A stretch of DNA of 64,000 nucleotides. Source: JAGPUQ01 sp947084925. GTDB lineage: Bacteria > Pseudomonadota > Gammaproteobacteria > Pseudomonadales > Porticoccaceae. Location of the stretch: the NCBI GenBank assembly GCA_947084925.1, contig CAMTUJ010000026.1, positions 34,346 through 98,345 on the forward strand, read 5' to 3'. Positions 17,259 to 27,194 of this stretch are shown here, piece after piece. The notes beneath the pieces are model-generated. The model was given only the letters and a program-made list of their open reading frames with translations, ran no database searches and was not told the origin of the DNA. A program made the position numbers and the translations under genes. Numbering within the stretch: position 1 is the first letter of the stretch; every line of letters begins with the position of its first letter.

Positions 17259-18074
17259 ATGGCAGAAGCAGCGGCAGGTTTGCAGGGCGTACGGCACATC
17301 GTTGCGGTCGCCTCCGGCAAGGGCGGCGTGGGCAAATCCACCACGGCGGTGAACCTCGCGCTGGCGCTGGTGGCCGAGGGTCGCAGCGTCGGCCTGCTCG
17401 ACGCCGACATCTACGGACCCAGCATCGGCCTGTTGCTCGGCCTGCCCGATGGCACCCAGCCGAAGGTGCTGAACGGCAATACCTTTGTGCCGGTGGCGGC
17501 GCACAACCTCAAGACCATGTCCATGGCCTATCTGGCCAGCGCCAGCACGCCCATGGTGTGGCGCGGTCCCATGGCGGGCGGGGCGCTGATCCAGATGCTC
17601 ACCCAGACCAACTGGGGCGAGCTCGACGTGCTGGTGGTGGACATGCCGCCCGGCACCGGCGACATCCAGCTCACCCTCGCGCAGAAAGCCCGGGTATCCG
17701 GCGCGGTGATCGTCACCACGCCGCAGGACATCGCGCTGCTGGACGCGCGCAAGGGTATCGAGATGTTCAACAAGGTGCGGATTCCGGTGCTGGGCGTGGT
17801 CGAGAACATGAGCCTCCATGTCTGCACCCGGTGCGGCCACGCCGAGCCGATTTTCGATACCGGCGGCGGCGCCCGGGTGGCGGCGGAATACGGCACCGTG
17901 CTGCTGGGTTCGCTGCCGCTGGACCGACGCATCCGCGAAGGCGATGCCGGGCGCCCGATTGTGGCTGCCGATCCGGAAGGCGAGCTGGCTGGTCGCTATC
18001 GCGTGATCGCGCGCGGCGTACTGACCGCGCTCGCGGGTCTGGATGCCAGCGTTCCCGAAATCATCATCGAATAG
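17259..18074 (+). CDS. apbC: Iron-sulfur cluster carrier protein ApbC/Mrp (short form)
   Basis: A 271-aa P-loop ATPase with deviant Walker A ASGKGGVGKSTTAVNLA (about residues 18-34), DADIYGPSIG, VDMPPGTGD (Walker B) and a C-terminal CTRCGH CXXC pair that binds the bridging Fe-S cluster in dimers. Many proteobacterial homologues carry an N-terminal DUF59/MIP18 domain of about 90 residues; it is absent here. The family assembles or transfers Fe-S clusters to apoproteins. The start ATG has GGAG upstream. It lies 46 bp before dcd and is divergent from metG. Confidence 0.93.
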   Translation: MAEAAAGLQGVRHIVAVASGKGGVGKSTTAVNLALALVAEGRSVGLLDADIYGPSIGLLLGLPDGTQPKVLNGNTFVPVAAHNLKTMSMAYLASASTPMVWRGPMAGGALIQMLTQTNWGELDVLVVDMPPGTGDIQLTLAQKARVSGAVIVTTPQDIALLDARKGIEMFNKVRIPVLGVVENMSLHVCTRCGHAEPIFDTGGGARVAAEYGTVLLGSLPLDRRIREGDAGRPIVAADPEGELAGRYRVIARGVLTALAGLDASVPEIIIE

Positions 18075-18120
18075 CAGCGCCGTAAATCACTCGCGACATA
18101 GCCGTGCGGAGAGCAGGACC

Positions 18121-18690
18121 TTGAGCATCAAATCGGATAAATGGATCCGCCGCATGGCGGTACAGGGCATGATCGAACCCTTTGTGGACCGCCAGGTGCG
18201 GGATCCCGAGGGCAATGGTGCCCGGGTGATTTCCTACGGGCTGTCCAGCTACGGCTACGACGTGCGCTGCGCGGATGAATTCAAGATTTTCACCAATGTG
18301 CATTCGGCCACGGTGGATCCGAAGAATTTCGATCCCCGCAGTTTCGTGGACGTGAAGGGCGATTACTGCGTGATTCCGCCCAATTCGTTCGTGCTCGCCC
18401 GTACTGTGGAGTATTTCCGCATCCCCCGCAGCGTGCTCACCATCTGCCTCGGCAAATCCACCTACGCGCGCTGCGGCATCATCGTCAATGTCACCCCCCT
18501 CGAACCCGAATGGGAGGGGCATGTCACGCTCGAGTTTTCCAACACCACCAGCCTGCCGGCCAAGGTCTATGCCAACGAGGGCGTGGCCCAGATGCTGTTT
18601 TTCGAGTCCGATGAAGTGTGCGAGGTTTCCTACCGGGATCGCGGCGGAAAATATCAGGGTCAGCGCGGCGTAACCCTGCCGCGGGCTTGA
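18121..18690 (+). CDS. dcd: dCTP deaminase
   Basis: The reading from TTG 18121 gives 189 residues beginning (M)SIKSDKWIRRMA, which matches the Pseudomonas-type Dcd N-terminus; a Shine-Dalgarno GGAGAGCAGGA lies just upstream. Conserved blocks are SSYGYDVRCADEF, SFVDVKGDYCVIPPNSF, LTICLGKSTYARCGIIVNVTPLEPEWEGHVTLEFSN (catalytic Glu in the PLEPEWEG segment) and GGKYQGQRGVTLP. It deaminates dCTP to dUTP for dTTP synthesis. Probably co-transcribed with apbC. Confidence 0.96.
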   Translation: MSIKSDKWIRRMAVQGMIEPFVDRQVRDPEGNGARVISYGLSSYGYDVRCADEFKIFTNVHSATVDPKNFDPRSFVDVKGDYCVIPPNSFVLARTVEYFRIPRSVLTICLGKSTYARCGIIVNVTPLEPEWEGHVTLEFSNTTSLPAKVYANEGVAQMLFFESDEVCEVSYRDRGGKYQGQRGVTLPRA

Positions 18691-18716
18691 GCATCGGCAG
18701 GCGGCGCAGCCACGGC

Positions 18717-19634
18717 TCAGTTCGGTGACTGGGGGGACTGCGCCGCTGCCGGGCTTGTGGCCGGGCCTGGCGGGGACGCCAGGAGCGCCGTGCGCAAGGC
18801 GTTGAGTTTAACTTTCAGGGTGCGGGTGTGCTCCGGGCCCATCCGCAACAGTTGTTTTCGTGCCTCTGACAGCCCTTCCAGCCCGGGATCCGCATAGGTA
18901 TAGGCGACGGATTCCTGCGCCAGCGCGGGCGATGTGGCCAGCTCCGGCGTCCCCAGCAGGTGGTCGATGGCGCCGAGCAGCGCGGTATCCAGTTGCTCGG
19001 GCGGTTGTCCCAGTTCCCCGTAGGCTGCCTCCAGCAATGGCCGGTAGCGCTGGAAAAATTCGGCCAGCGCGGTCACGTCCAGGCCATCCACCAGGCCGAC
19101 CATGGTGTTGTAACGCGCGTAGTTGCGCGGGCTCACATAAGTTTTGCCGTCGCGAATGTCTGCCTGAAAACCCCCAGCCGGAGGCGCGAGCAGGAGCGTT
19201 TCCAGCGAGAATTCGCCGCGGGCGAGTCCGGCGATCAGTACGGCGATGCGTTGCAGCAGGCTATCCTGCCTGAGCCACTTTGCCAGCGGCCCGTCGCCCA
19301 GCAGCGCGCGCAGATGTTCGCGTACCTCGACGTCGCTGTCCGCCAGCTCCAGCAAGGTTGCCTGAAGCGCCGGCACCGCTGGAATGCGTGTCGGCGCCGG
19401 CGTCGCCGTCGTGTCGGCCGGGGACGTCGCTGGCAAGGCTGCGGCCGTTGTCGTTGCGGCGGGTGCCTGCGCCGGCGTCGGCAGCGGTGCGTCTGTGGAT
19501 GGCACGCTGAGCTGGGTCGGGGGGCGGAAAAACAGGAAATAGGCGCCTATGCCGAGTCCGAGCAACACAGCGAGAATCGGCAGCGCACGGCCAATACCCG
19601 GTCGATCGGAGCCTGGATCGAAGTGTTCGGTCAC
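18717..19634 (-). CDS. DUF3014 domain membrane-anchored protein
   Basis: A 305-aa protein with one N-terminal transmembrane helix (ALPILAVLLGLGIGAYFLFF, about residues 17-36), an Ala/Thr/Pro-rich linker, and a periplasmic helical domain with DSDVEVREHLRALLG and YVSPRNYARYNTMVGLVDGLD, which fits DUF3014. Function unknown. It overlaps the upstream DUF3108 gene by 4 bp (ATGA), so the two are co-translated. Confidence 0.82.
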   Translation of the reverse strand: MTEHFDPGSDRPGIGRALPILAVLLGLGIGAYFLFFRPPTQLSVPSTDAPLPTPAQAPAATTTAAALPATSPADTTATPAPTRIPAVPALQATLLELADSDVEVREHLRALLGDGPLAKWLRQDSLLQRIAVLIAGLARGEFSLETLLLAPPAGGFQADIRDGKTYVSPRNYARYNTMVGLVDGLDVTALAEFFQRYRPLLEAAYGELGQPPEQLDTALLGAIDHLLGTPELATSPALAQESVAYTYADPGLEGLSEARKQLLRMGPEHTRTLKVKLNALRTALLASPPGPATSPAAAQSPQSPN

Positions 19635-20368
19635 TGGACTACCTGCGCGGTTTCGACGGCGGCGGGCGGGGCGGACAACTCATTGAGCAGCAACTCGTAG
19701 CTGTCGCCGTTTTCCTCCTGGCGCAGCTTCACCAACCGGTAACCCAGCGCCGGTGCCATCCAGAAGAAGGTCTGGCGCACGTTGTCGTCGCGCACACGGC
19801 GTACTCGTACCGCATTCACCTCCCCGGCAGCGGTGTGAATGACGTCGGTGCCTTCGCTCTGGAAGAAGTAATGCTTGACCTTGCCGCGATCCATCACCTG
19901 GTAATCAAAACTGGTTTTGCCGGCGATCAGGTCACGACGCAACTGGACCTGATAGCTGATCGGGCCGAGATACCCGGGTTGCAGCGCGATGTCGCGCGGA
20001 TCGCCGTGGCGGCGGTAGTGCGCGACGGCCTGGGTGCGATCAACCGACAACTGTTCTTTGCGCTTGCTGCCGAGCAGGGAGCGTTCGTAGCGGTATGCAT
20101 CCACCAGAATGGCGCCGTCGGCGAGATGAAAGTCTTCCTGTTCGTGAATCTCGCCGAGCGCATTGGCGGCGGCGGTGATGACGCGATAGCCGGCGGGCGT
20201 CGTTGCCAGCGTCTGTGTGATGACGACCGGAATGCCGTTGAAGCTGGCCTTGTAGGTGGCCGTGTAGGGAGCGAGCGCGGTCTCGCCCCGGGCGCCCAGC
20301 GCCAGCACGAGCAGCGCGACTGCCAGCAGGGAGCGCGGGTGAAAGTCAGTGAGATCGGCTCTGGTCAT
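19631..20368 (-). CDS. DUF3108 domain secreted protein
   Basis: The reading from ATG 20368 gives 245 residues with an N-terminal signal-type segment (SLLAVALLVLALGARGETA) and a predicted beta-rich body (YTATYKASFNGIPVV, SFDYQVMDRGKVKHYFF, WMAPALGYRLVKLRQEENGD) typical of DUF3108, found downstream of purine genes in many gammaproteobacteria. Probably periplasmic; function not established. It lies 31 bp after the purM stop and overlaps the DUF3014 gene. Longer in-frame starts would run into purM. Confidence 0.85.
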   Translation of the reverse strand: MTRADLTDFHPRSLLAVALLVLALGARGETALAPYTATYKASFNGIPVVITQTLATTPAGYRVITAAANALGEIHEQEDFHLADGAILVDAYRYERSLLGSKRKEQLSVDRTQAVAHYRRHGDPRDIALQPGYLGPISYQVQLRRDLIAGKTSFDYQVMDRGKVKHYFFQSEGTDVIHTAAGEVNAVRVRRVRDDNVRQTFFWMAPALGYRLVKLRQEENGDSYELLLNELSAPPAAVETAQVVQ

Positions 20369-20399
20369 GGCGGCTTGGACGGCTCCCGGCGGGAAACGT

Positions 20400-21476
<1,077 letters not shown>

Positions 21477-21590
21477 CGATGCGCATCCCCGTAAACGCGG
21501 CATTTTAGCCCGCTGCGCCGGCAAAGTCAGGGCGCGGCGGGCGCCGCCTGGATTCCTGGTGAATTGCACGCCAGCCCGACCTGCGCATGC

Positions 21591-21599
21591 TGATAGAAT
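21591..21599 (+). promoter_or_regulatory. Extended -10 element before the DUF2066 gene
   Basis: TGATAGAAT fits an extended -10 box. The expected start of transcription, about 7 nt on, falls at or next to the ATG at 21606, so the message could be leaderless or nearly so. No -35 box is seen at normal spacing. Confidence 0.3.
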
Positions 21600-21605
21600 G
21601 CCGCG

Positions 21606-22766
21606 ATGAAAATCAGCCGGTTTTACGCACTCCTGGCCACACTTTTGCTCGCCTTGGCGCCGCGCGTGGCGGGCGCCGTGGTGATGGTGGACCTGCTTGC
21701 CGCCACGGTGCCGGTGGTCGATCAGAGCGATGCCGAACGGGAGCGGGGTTTTCGTGCAGGCCTGGGTCAGGTTGCCGTCAAATTGACGGGACAGCGCGCA
21801 GTGCTGGACGACCCCGGCGTCGCGCAACTGGTGGCCACGGCGCCGCAGTTGGTCGAGCGCTACGACTATGTCGAGGTGCCCGCTGCGGGGTCGGAACCCG
21901 AAGTGGGCGGCGCACCGGGCTTCCTGCTGCAGGTTAGTTTCTCCGCGTCGGCCGTGGATGCGGCGCTGCGGCGCCTGCATGTGCCGCTCTGGCCCGCGCA
22001 ACGCCCGCAGCTTTTGTTGCTGGCAAGCGGCAGCGAGGCGGACAGTGCCGCGGTGATCGAGATCGCCCGTCGTGTGCTCGCGAACCGCGGGGTTCCGGTA
22101 CTGGAACCCCTGTGGGATCTGGAGGACCGCAAGGCGATCGGCGCGACTCATGCGGGGTTTGACGCGGATCGGATCGAGGCAGTGGCGCAACGCTACGGTG
22201 CGAGCCATTGGCTTGCGCTCGATCCCGCCGTCGGCGCCGACGCGATCCGCGGTCGGTGGCGGCTCGGCGGCACCGGTGCGCCGGCGTCCGCGACGCCGAC
22301 CGCGGAATCCTTGCCGCAGTGGGTCGAGGCGAGTGTCGGCGACGCCGTGGACCAGCTCGCCGCGCGACTTGCCTATCTGCCCCAGACCGGTACCGCGACC
22401 CAAACCCTGGTAGTCGAGGATGTCCGCAGTTACGCAGCCTACCGCGCCGTGCTGGAGACGCTGGGGGGTATGGAATTTATCCGTGGGATCGCGGTGACCG
22501 CGCTGACGGCGGGTCGGCTGCATGTCGAGCTGCAACTGGACGGCGATCCGAACCTCCTGTGGACGGCACTCGACGGCAATCCGCGCTTTGGTGCTGTCGT
22601 CCCGGCAGTCGCGGCCGCGCCCGCGGCGCAACTCCCGGTCGCATCCACGGCCCAATCCAGCGTCGCTTCCGCGGCCACTGCCACCGCAGAAACCGCAGTC
22701 CAGACCGCCGTGGTTACCGCGGCCGAACCCGCGGTCGAGCGACGCTATCTCTGGCGGGGACCCTGA
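21606..22766 (+). CDS. DUF2066 domain exported protein
   Basis: A 386-aa protein with a signal peptide (about residues 1-23, ending AGA), then the DUF2066 pattern VDQSDAERERGFRAGLGQVAVKLTG. The C-terminal 60 residues are an Ala/Val/Thr-rich low-complexity tail ending RRYLWRGP. Function unknown; it is conserved between purM and hda in Pseudomonas-like genomes. The stop is directly followed by the TTG start of hda. Confidence 0.85.
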   Translation: MKISRFYALLATLLLALAPRVAGAVVMVDLLAATVPVVDQSDAERERGFRAGLGQVAVKLTGQRAVLDDPGVAQLVATAPQLVERYDYVEVPAAGSEPEVGGAPGFLLQVSFSASAVDAALRRLHVPLWPAQRPQLLLLASGSEADSAAVIEIARRVLANRGVPVLEPLWDLEDRKAIGATHAGFDADRIEAVAQRYGASHWLALDPAVGADAIRGRWRLGGTGAPASATPTAESLPQWVEASVGDAVDQLAARLAYLPQTGTATQTLVVEDVRSYAAYRAVLETLGGMEFIRGIAVTALTAGRLHVELQLDGDPNLLWTALDGNPRFGAVVPAVAAAPAAQLPVASTAQSSVASAATATAETAVQTAVVTAAEPAVERRYLWRGP

Positions 22767-23453
22767 TTGTCTCGTCAGCTCGCACTGCCGGTGACCTTGC
22801 GCGACGATGCCGGCTTCGAGAATTTCCACGCCGCGCCCACGTCGGTCGCGGGCCAGGCGCTCGCGCTGCTGCGCGACCAGTTCCCGCCGGGCAGCCTGGT
22901 CTGCCTCTGGGGTGGTCCCGGGACCGGCAAGAGCCATCTGGCGCGCGCCAGTTGTCGGCATTACGCGCAGGCACTCTATCTGCCGCTGGGCGCCCTGCGC
23001 GACTGTGCTCCCGACGAAGTGCTCGCCGATCTCGATAATCTCAACCTGCTGGCCCTGGATGAACTGGATGCCGTCGCGGGCCGGGGCGACTGGGAGCTGG
23101 CGCTGTTCAGTTTGCACAACCGGCTGCTGGAGCGGGGCGGGCGTTTGCTGGTGACGGCGCGGACGGCGCCGCGCGAACTGCCGTTGCGGTTGCCTGATCT
23201 GCGCTCGCGACTCGTCGCCGGATACGGGTTTGGTCTTCCCGATCATGACGATGGGCAGTGTCTGGAAATTCTGCGGTTTCGGGCGGCGCGCCTCGGGTTG
23301 CTGCTCGGGCCGGATGCCGGGCGCTACCTGCTGCACCGCGCGCCACGGGATCTCGCGAGTTTGATGGACTGTCTCGATCGCCTCGATCACGCGGCACTCG
23401 CGCATCAGCGGCAGCTTACGATGCCCTTTATCAAGCAGGTGTTCGGTTGGTGA
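22767..23453 (+). CDS. hda: DnaA regulatory inactivator Hda
   Basis: The 228-aa AAA+ protein has N-terminal SRQLALPVTLRDDAGFENFHA (clamp-binding QL(A)LP-type motif), Walker A WGGPGTGKSHLA, Walker B LLALDELD, and a short C-terminal helical domain. This is a DnaA AAA+ domain without the DNA-binding domain IV, as in Hda, which promotes DnaA-ATP hydrolysis with the sliding clamp. It starts at TTG immediately after the DUF2066 stop codon. Confidence 0.93.
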   Translation: MSRQLALPVTLRDDAGFENFHAAPTSVAGQALALLRDQFPPGSLVCLWGGPGTGKSHLARASCRHYAQALYLPLGALRDCAPDEVLADLDNLNLLALDELDAVAGRGDWELALFSLHNRLLERGGRLLVTARTAPRELPLRLPDLRSRLVAGYGFGLPDHDDGQCLEILRFRAARLGLLLGPDAGRYLLHRAPRDLASLMDCLDRLDHAALAHQRQLTMPFIKQVFGW

Positions 23454-23564
23454 GCGGATTCCGCGACCAGGCTTGAGCGAGGCCGTCGCAAATACTCGGC
23501 GTATCGCTGCCGATTCGCGCTGCGGCGGAGCTGTGCGGTGCGCGTGGCTGCCGTGTCAGTGCAA

Positions 23565-24308
23565 CTAACCTGCCGACTTTTTTGCCGCGCGTTTGTCGCG
23601 CAGATAGGGTTGATTGCTGCCGCGACGCTCGGTATCGAACAAACCGGTGGCTTTGATCAGATCACTCAGTTTCGAGTAACCATAGTTGCGCGGATCGAAG
23701 GATGCCTGGTTGGAGATATGCGAGCCAACCTGTCCCAGATGTGACCAACCATCATCGCCAATGCAGGCTTCGACGGCGTTGCGCAGCAGGCCGACCAGCT
23801 TGGTGTCGCTCTTGAGTTCCTTGGCGGATTTTCTCTGCGGACTCGCCGCGGTTTCCTCGCTGGCCTGGGACAGCGTGCCGAGATTTTCCAGATAAAGAAA
23901 TTTGGAGCAGGCATTGACGAACGGCATCGGCGTTTTCTTTTCGCCAAAACCGTACACCTTGAGCCCGTTGGCGCGGATGCGCATCACCAGCGGCGTGAAG
24001 TCGGAATCGGACGAGGCCAGACAAAAAGCGTCGAGCTTCTGGGTGTAGAGCAGATCCATGGCATCGATGATCATGGCGCTGTCGGTGGCGTTCTTGCCCT
24101 TGGTGTAAGCGAACTGCTGGATCGGCTGGATTGCGTAGTCGTGCAGCACCTCTTCCCAGCCTTTGAGGTTGTTGCTCTTCCAGTTGCCGTAGGCGCGGCG
24201 CACATTGGGCACGCCGTATTTGGCCAGCTCATCGAGGATCACCTCGATCTTGCCCGCCGGGCAGTTGTCGGCGTCGATGAGCAGGGCGATGCGGGCTTCG
24301 TCGGACAT
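23565..24308 (-). CDS. NYN domain protein with C-terminal OST-HTH/LOTUS domain
   Basis: Of 247 residues, about 1-140 form a NYN (PIN-like RNase) domain: IALLIDADNCPAGKI, GKNATDSAMIIDAMDLLY and CLASSDSDFTPLVMRIRANGLKVYGFG supply the acidic residues of the putative metal site. Residues about 165-235 (LVGLLRNAVEACIGDDGWSHLGQVGSHI, then DPRNYGYSKLSDLIKATGLFD) are an OST-HTH/LOTUS domain, which binds RNA in other proteins. RNA cleavage or binding is therefore likely; targets are unknown. It is convergent with hda. Confidence 0.88.
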   Translation of the reverse strand: MSDEARIALLIDADNCPAGKIEVILDELAKYGVPNVRRAYGNWKSNNLKGWEEVLHDYAIQPIQQFAYTKGKNATDSAMIIDAMDLLYTQKLDAFCLASSDSDFTPLVMRIRANGLKVYGFGEKKTPMPFVNACSKFLYLENLGTLSQASEETAASPQRKSAKELKSDTKLVGLLRNAVEACIGDDGWSHLGQVGSHISNQASFDPRNYGYSKLSDLIKATGLFDTERRGSNQPYLRDKRAAKKSAG

Positions 24309-24388
24309 GCTGGGGTTACCAGGTTGCTGGCGTGGTGGTCAGGCTGCGCGAGGCAATCGGGCGGGTCCGCCGACGCACCCGCCCGCCA

Positions 24389-26104
24389 TCAATGCCCGGC
24401 GGTTTGCTGCGGCGTGATTTTGTAGAGCGCCGTGGCGCGATCCGCCGAAACATAGATGGCGCCGCTCGGGGATACCCCCACGCCGGTGAGCACATAGCTG
24501 GGCGGCATGCCTTCGGCGGCGGGGTAGCCGATGGCGAGATTGCGCGCGATCTCGGTGACGTCGCCGTTTTCGGGGTCGATCCGGACCAGCCGCCGCCGAC
24601 CAACCTCGGCGAGCACGATGGTCCCGTCGGGCGCCACGGCGAAGCCTTCGGGTCGATCCAGACCTTCGGCGACCACCTGGCGCTTGCCATTGTCTGGATT
24701 CAGGCGCAACAGTTGCCCGTTCAGGGTGTCGGTCAGATAGACACGGGTGATCGGCTTGCCTTCCTTGTCGCCCGGTACCGGACGCATGGCGGCCATGCCC
24801 GGCAGGTTTTCGGCGATGGTCTTGCGCTTGGCGCCGTGTTCGCCGGATACCCGCAACAGGCGTCCGGTGCCCTGTTCGGCGATCAGCAGCACACCGGGCT
24901 CCAGCTCCAGCGCATCCACCGGATGCTTGAGATCGTGGTAGGTCGCGACGGATGCGTTGGTGGCGAGGTTGAAGACTTCGACCGCGTTGGTGAACCAGCT
25001 CGAAGTCACCGCGCGGTTGCCCTGGAGGGTGACGGTCATCGGCATTTCCATGCGGTCGCGCAGGCCGCGTTTCAGCTCGGTGACCGCGCCGCTGTCACCG
25101 GCTATTTTCTTGAAAGAAAACAGATCTCCCAGATAGATCTGATCGATGCCGTTTTCGACCCGGACATCCAGCCCGCCGGGCACGGCGAGCGCACTCTTCA
25201 CGACGGTATGGGTCGCGCCCGTGCGGGTGTTGATCTTGAGAATGGCGTTATCGACCATGTTGGTGATGTAGAGCTGGTCGCGGGAGTCGAACGCCAGGTT
25301 GTCGATACCCTCGGGTACGGTCGCCACCAGGGTTTTCTCGCCGCTGTGGATATCCACCCGCAGTACCCGGCCCGTTGCGGTATCGGTCACATGGAGGTTG
25401 TCGTGGCTGTCGAGGTTGGCGGCCACCGGAATCCGGAAGCCGGCTGCAACCTCGGTCGATTCACCGCTGTCCACATCGATCTTCACCGCCTGGCCCTTGA
25501 AGAGCAGGGGTCCATAGAGCAGGCCGTTCTTGCCGAAATCGAAGCCGTTCAGACCGCCCATGTCGGCCAGCACCCGGCGCGGTTCCTTGCGCCCCTTGAG
25601 GTCCAGTTCCCACAGCGCATCGCCCCACAGCACCTGGGTGACAAACAGCCGACCGTCGTCGCGGAACGCGATGGAATTGATGCCGGGCAGATTGTCCGCG
25701 AGGACAAAGACGGTGCCGTCCGGGCGGCGGGCGTGGACCTTCCAGGTGAGGATCGAGGTCCACACCAGGGTGCCGTCGGGGCCGAATTCGAGATCGTCGG
25801 CCATGCCCTGGGGCGGCCCCACGAACACCTCGGATTCCCCCGTGTTGACGTCAACCTTGTGGATGGCCTGGCCGATGACGCTGCCCACATAGAGGTTGTC
25901 GTCGCGGTCGAAGGTGAGGCCGTGCACGCCGAGGAAATCGGCGCCGGGCACCAGATACTGCACCAGGTAAGGCTCGCTGGTGCCTTCGGCGTCCAGCAGC
26001 CCGTGGCTCTCCGGAGTGCCTTTTCCGCAGCTCGCGAGTACCGCGGCGAGCGCAAATGCCAGCGCCGCGCGGCGCAGGGATGCCCGGGATTTGTGGTGGC
26101 TCAT
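24389..26104 (-). CDS. NHL/SMP-30-like beta-propeller lipoprotein
   Basis: A 571-aa protein with a lipoprotein signal peptide ending in LASC (Cys at about residue 26), followed by many blades such as LTFDRDDNLYVGSVIGQ, LEFGPDGTLVWTS, LAFDSRDQLYITNMVDN and FAVAPDGTIVLAEVGR. Length suggests two propellers in tandem. Probably anchored in the periplasm; ligand unknown. The ATG has GGGAG 7 nt upstream. It lies 114 bp downstream of the enoyl-CoA hydratase gene on the same strand and may share its transcript. Confidence 0.82.
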   Translation of the reverse strand: MSHHKSRASLRRAALAFALAAVLASCGKGTPESHGLLDAEGTSEPYLVQYLVPGADFLGVHGLTFDRDDNLYVGSVIGQAIHKVDVNTGESEVFVGPPQGMADDLEFGPDGTLVWTSILTWKVHARRPDGTVFVLADNLPGINSIAFRDDGRLFVTQVLWGDALWELDLKGRKEPRRVLADMGGLNGFDFGKNGLLYGPLLFKGQAVKIDVDSGESTEVAAGFRIPVAANLDSHDNLHVTDTATGRVLRVDIHSGEKTLVATVPEGIDNLAFDSRDQLYITNMVDNAILKINTRTGATHTVVKSALAVPGGLDVRVENGIDQIYLGDLFSFKKIAGDSGAVTELKRGLRDRMEMPMTVTLQGNRAVTSSWFTNAVEVFNLATNASVATYHDLKHPVDALELEPGVLLIAEQGTGRLLRVSGEHGAKRKTIAENLPGMAAMRPVPGDKEGKPITRVYLTDTLNGQLLRLNPDNGKRQVVAEGLDRPEGFAVAPDGTIVLAEVGRRRLVRIDPENGDVTEIARNLAIGYPAAEGMPPSYVLTGVGVSPSGAIYVSADRATALYKITPQQTAGH

Positions 26105-26218
26105 GACGTACTCCCTTGCCTTTTGTGCTGGACCCGGTGGTCAGTTGCGCGCGGCCTGGAACCCGCGCCGGGGAAGCATCGCTGCTGCTTGCGCAGGCTT
26201 GCGGTGGTTCCGCTGCCG

Positions 26219-27034
26219 CTAATTCCCCTTGAAATCCGGTTCGCGGCGCTCCGCGGTGGCTTTGATGCCCTCCTTGGCATCCGCGGTCTTGAGCAGCCAC
26301 TGCTGCTCGCCCAGCTCGCGGTCGGTGGCGGCCTGCACCCGGTCGGCAAGCCCCATGCGCACGGTTTCCCGGATCGACTGCACCGCGAGCGGCGCCGAGC
26401 CGGCGATCTCACGCGCCAGCGCCTGGGCACTGGTCAGTACCTGATCCTGCGCCACCAGCACGTCGGCAAGCCCCCAGGCGACAGCCTGGTCGCCCGGTAC
26501 ACGGCGACCGCTGTAGAACATGAGATGCGCCTTTTGCTGGCCGATCAGCGCCGGCAGGGTGTGGGTGAGGCCGAATCCGGGATGAAAGCCGAGGCGCGAA
26601 AAATTGGCGCTGAAGCGCGCTTCCGGGCAGGTAACGCGGAAATCGCCCACCAGCGCCAGCCCCAGACCGCCGCCGATCGCCGCACCCTGCACCGCGCACA
26701 CCACGGGCTTTTTGTTGCGGAACAATCGCACTGCTTCCTGATAGAGCCGGCCCGAGCGTTTTTTGAAGGCGGAGTCATCCTTGCCGGCGGCGGCGTTGTC
26801 CCTGTCGAGGCGGTCGCCGCCCGCAAAATCGGCGCCCGCGCAGAACGCCTTGCCTTCCGCGGCGAGCACCAGCGCGCGGCATTCCGGCACGGCATCCAGA
26901 TCGGTGAAAGCGTCGGCGATGGCATTGATCAGGGTCACGTCGAAATAATTGAAAGGCGGCCGCCGGATGGTGATGGTGGCGACGCGATCTTCCAGTGCAA
27001 CGCTGATATCCGGGTAAGTGCCAATGCTGGTCAT
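26219..27034 (-). CDS. Enoyl-CoA hydratase/isomerase family protein
   Basis: A 271-aa crotonase-fold protein. The oxyanion-hole segments are AAEGKAFCAGADFAGG and VQGAAIGGGLGLALVGDFRV; the second is followed by ARFSANFSRLGFHPGFGLTHTL, with no Glu at the usual second catalytic position. The reaction is therefore uncertain within the crotonase superfamily. The start has GGAG 7 nt upstream. It is divergent from a thioesterase gene, consistent with acyl-CoA metabolism. Confidence 0.85.
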   Translation of the reverse strand: MTSIGTYPDISVALEDRVATITIRRPPFNYFDVTLINAIADAFTDLDAVPECRALVLAAEGKAFCAGADFAGGDRLDRDNAAAGKDDSAFKKRSGRLYQEAVRLFRNKKPVVCAVQGAAIGGGLGLALVGDFRVTCPEARFSANFSRLGFHPGFGLTHTLPALIGQQKAHLMFYSGRRVPGDQAVAWGLADVLVAQDQVLTSAQALAREIAGSAPLAVQSIRETVRMGLADRVQAATDRELGEQQWLLKTADAKEGIKATAERREPDFKGN

Positions 27035-27194
27035 GTCCGCTCCACGGGTGATTTTTTTCGAGTCTAATTCAAATCAGCCGAGCGTGGGCGGTCGGGCTCG
27101 CGCCCGGGTGCGATTTCAGGATAATGACGCCGGCATCGAAGCAGCGCGAGATCAAAACGTGACATCCAACTTTCTGAATCCGGCACCCACGGCG

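Noticed and set aside
21477..23405. Upstream in-frame extension of purM by more than 600 codons
   Set aside because: The extra residues are antisense to the DUF2066 and hda genes and lack homology; PurM begins properly at 21476.
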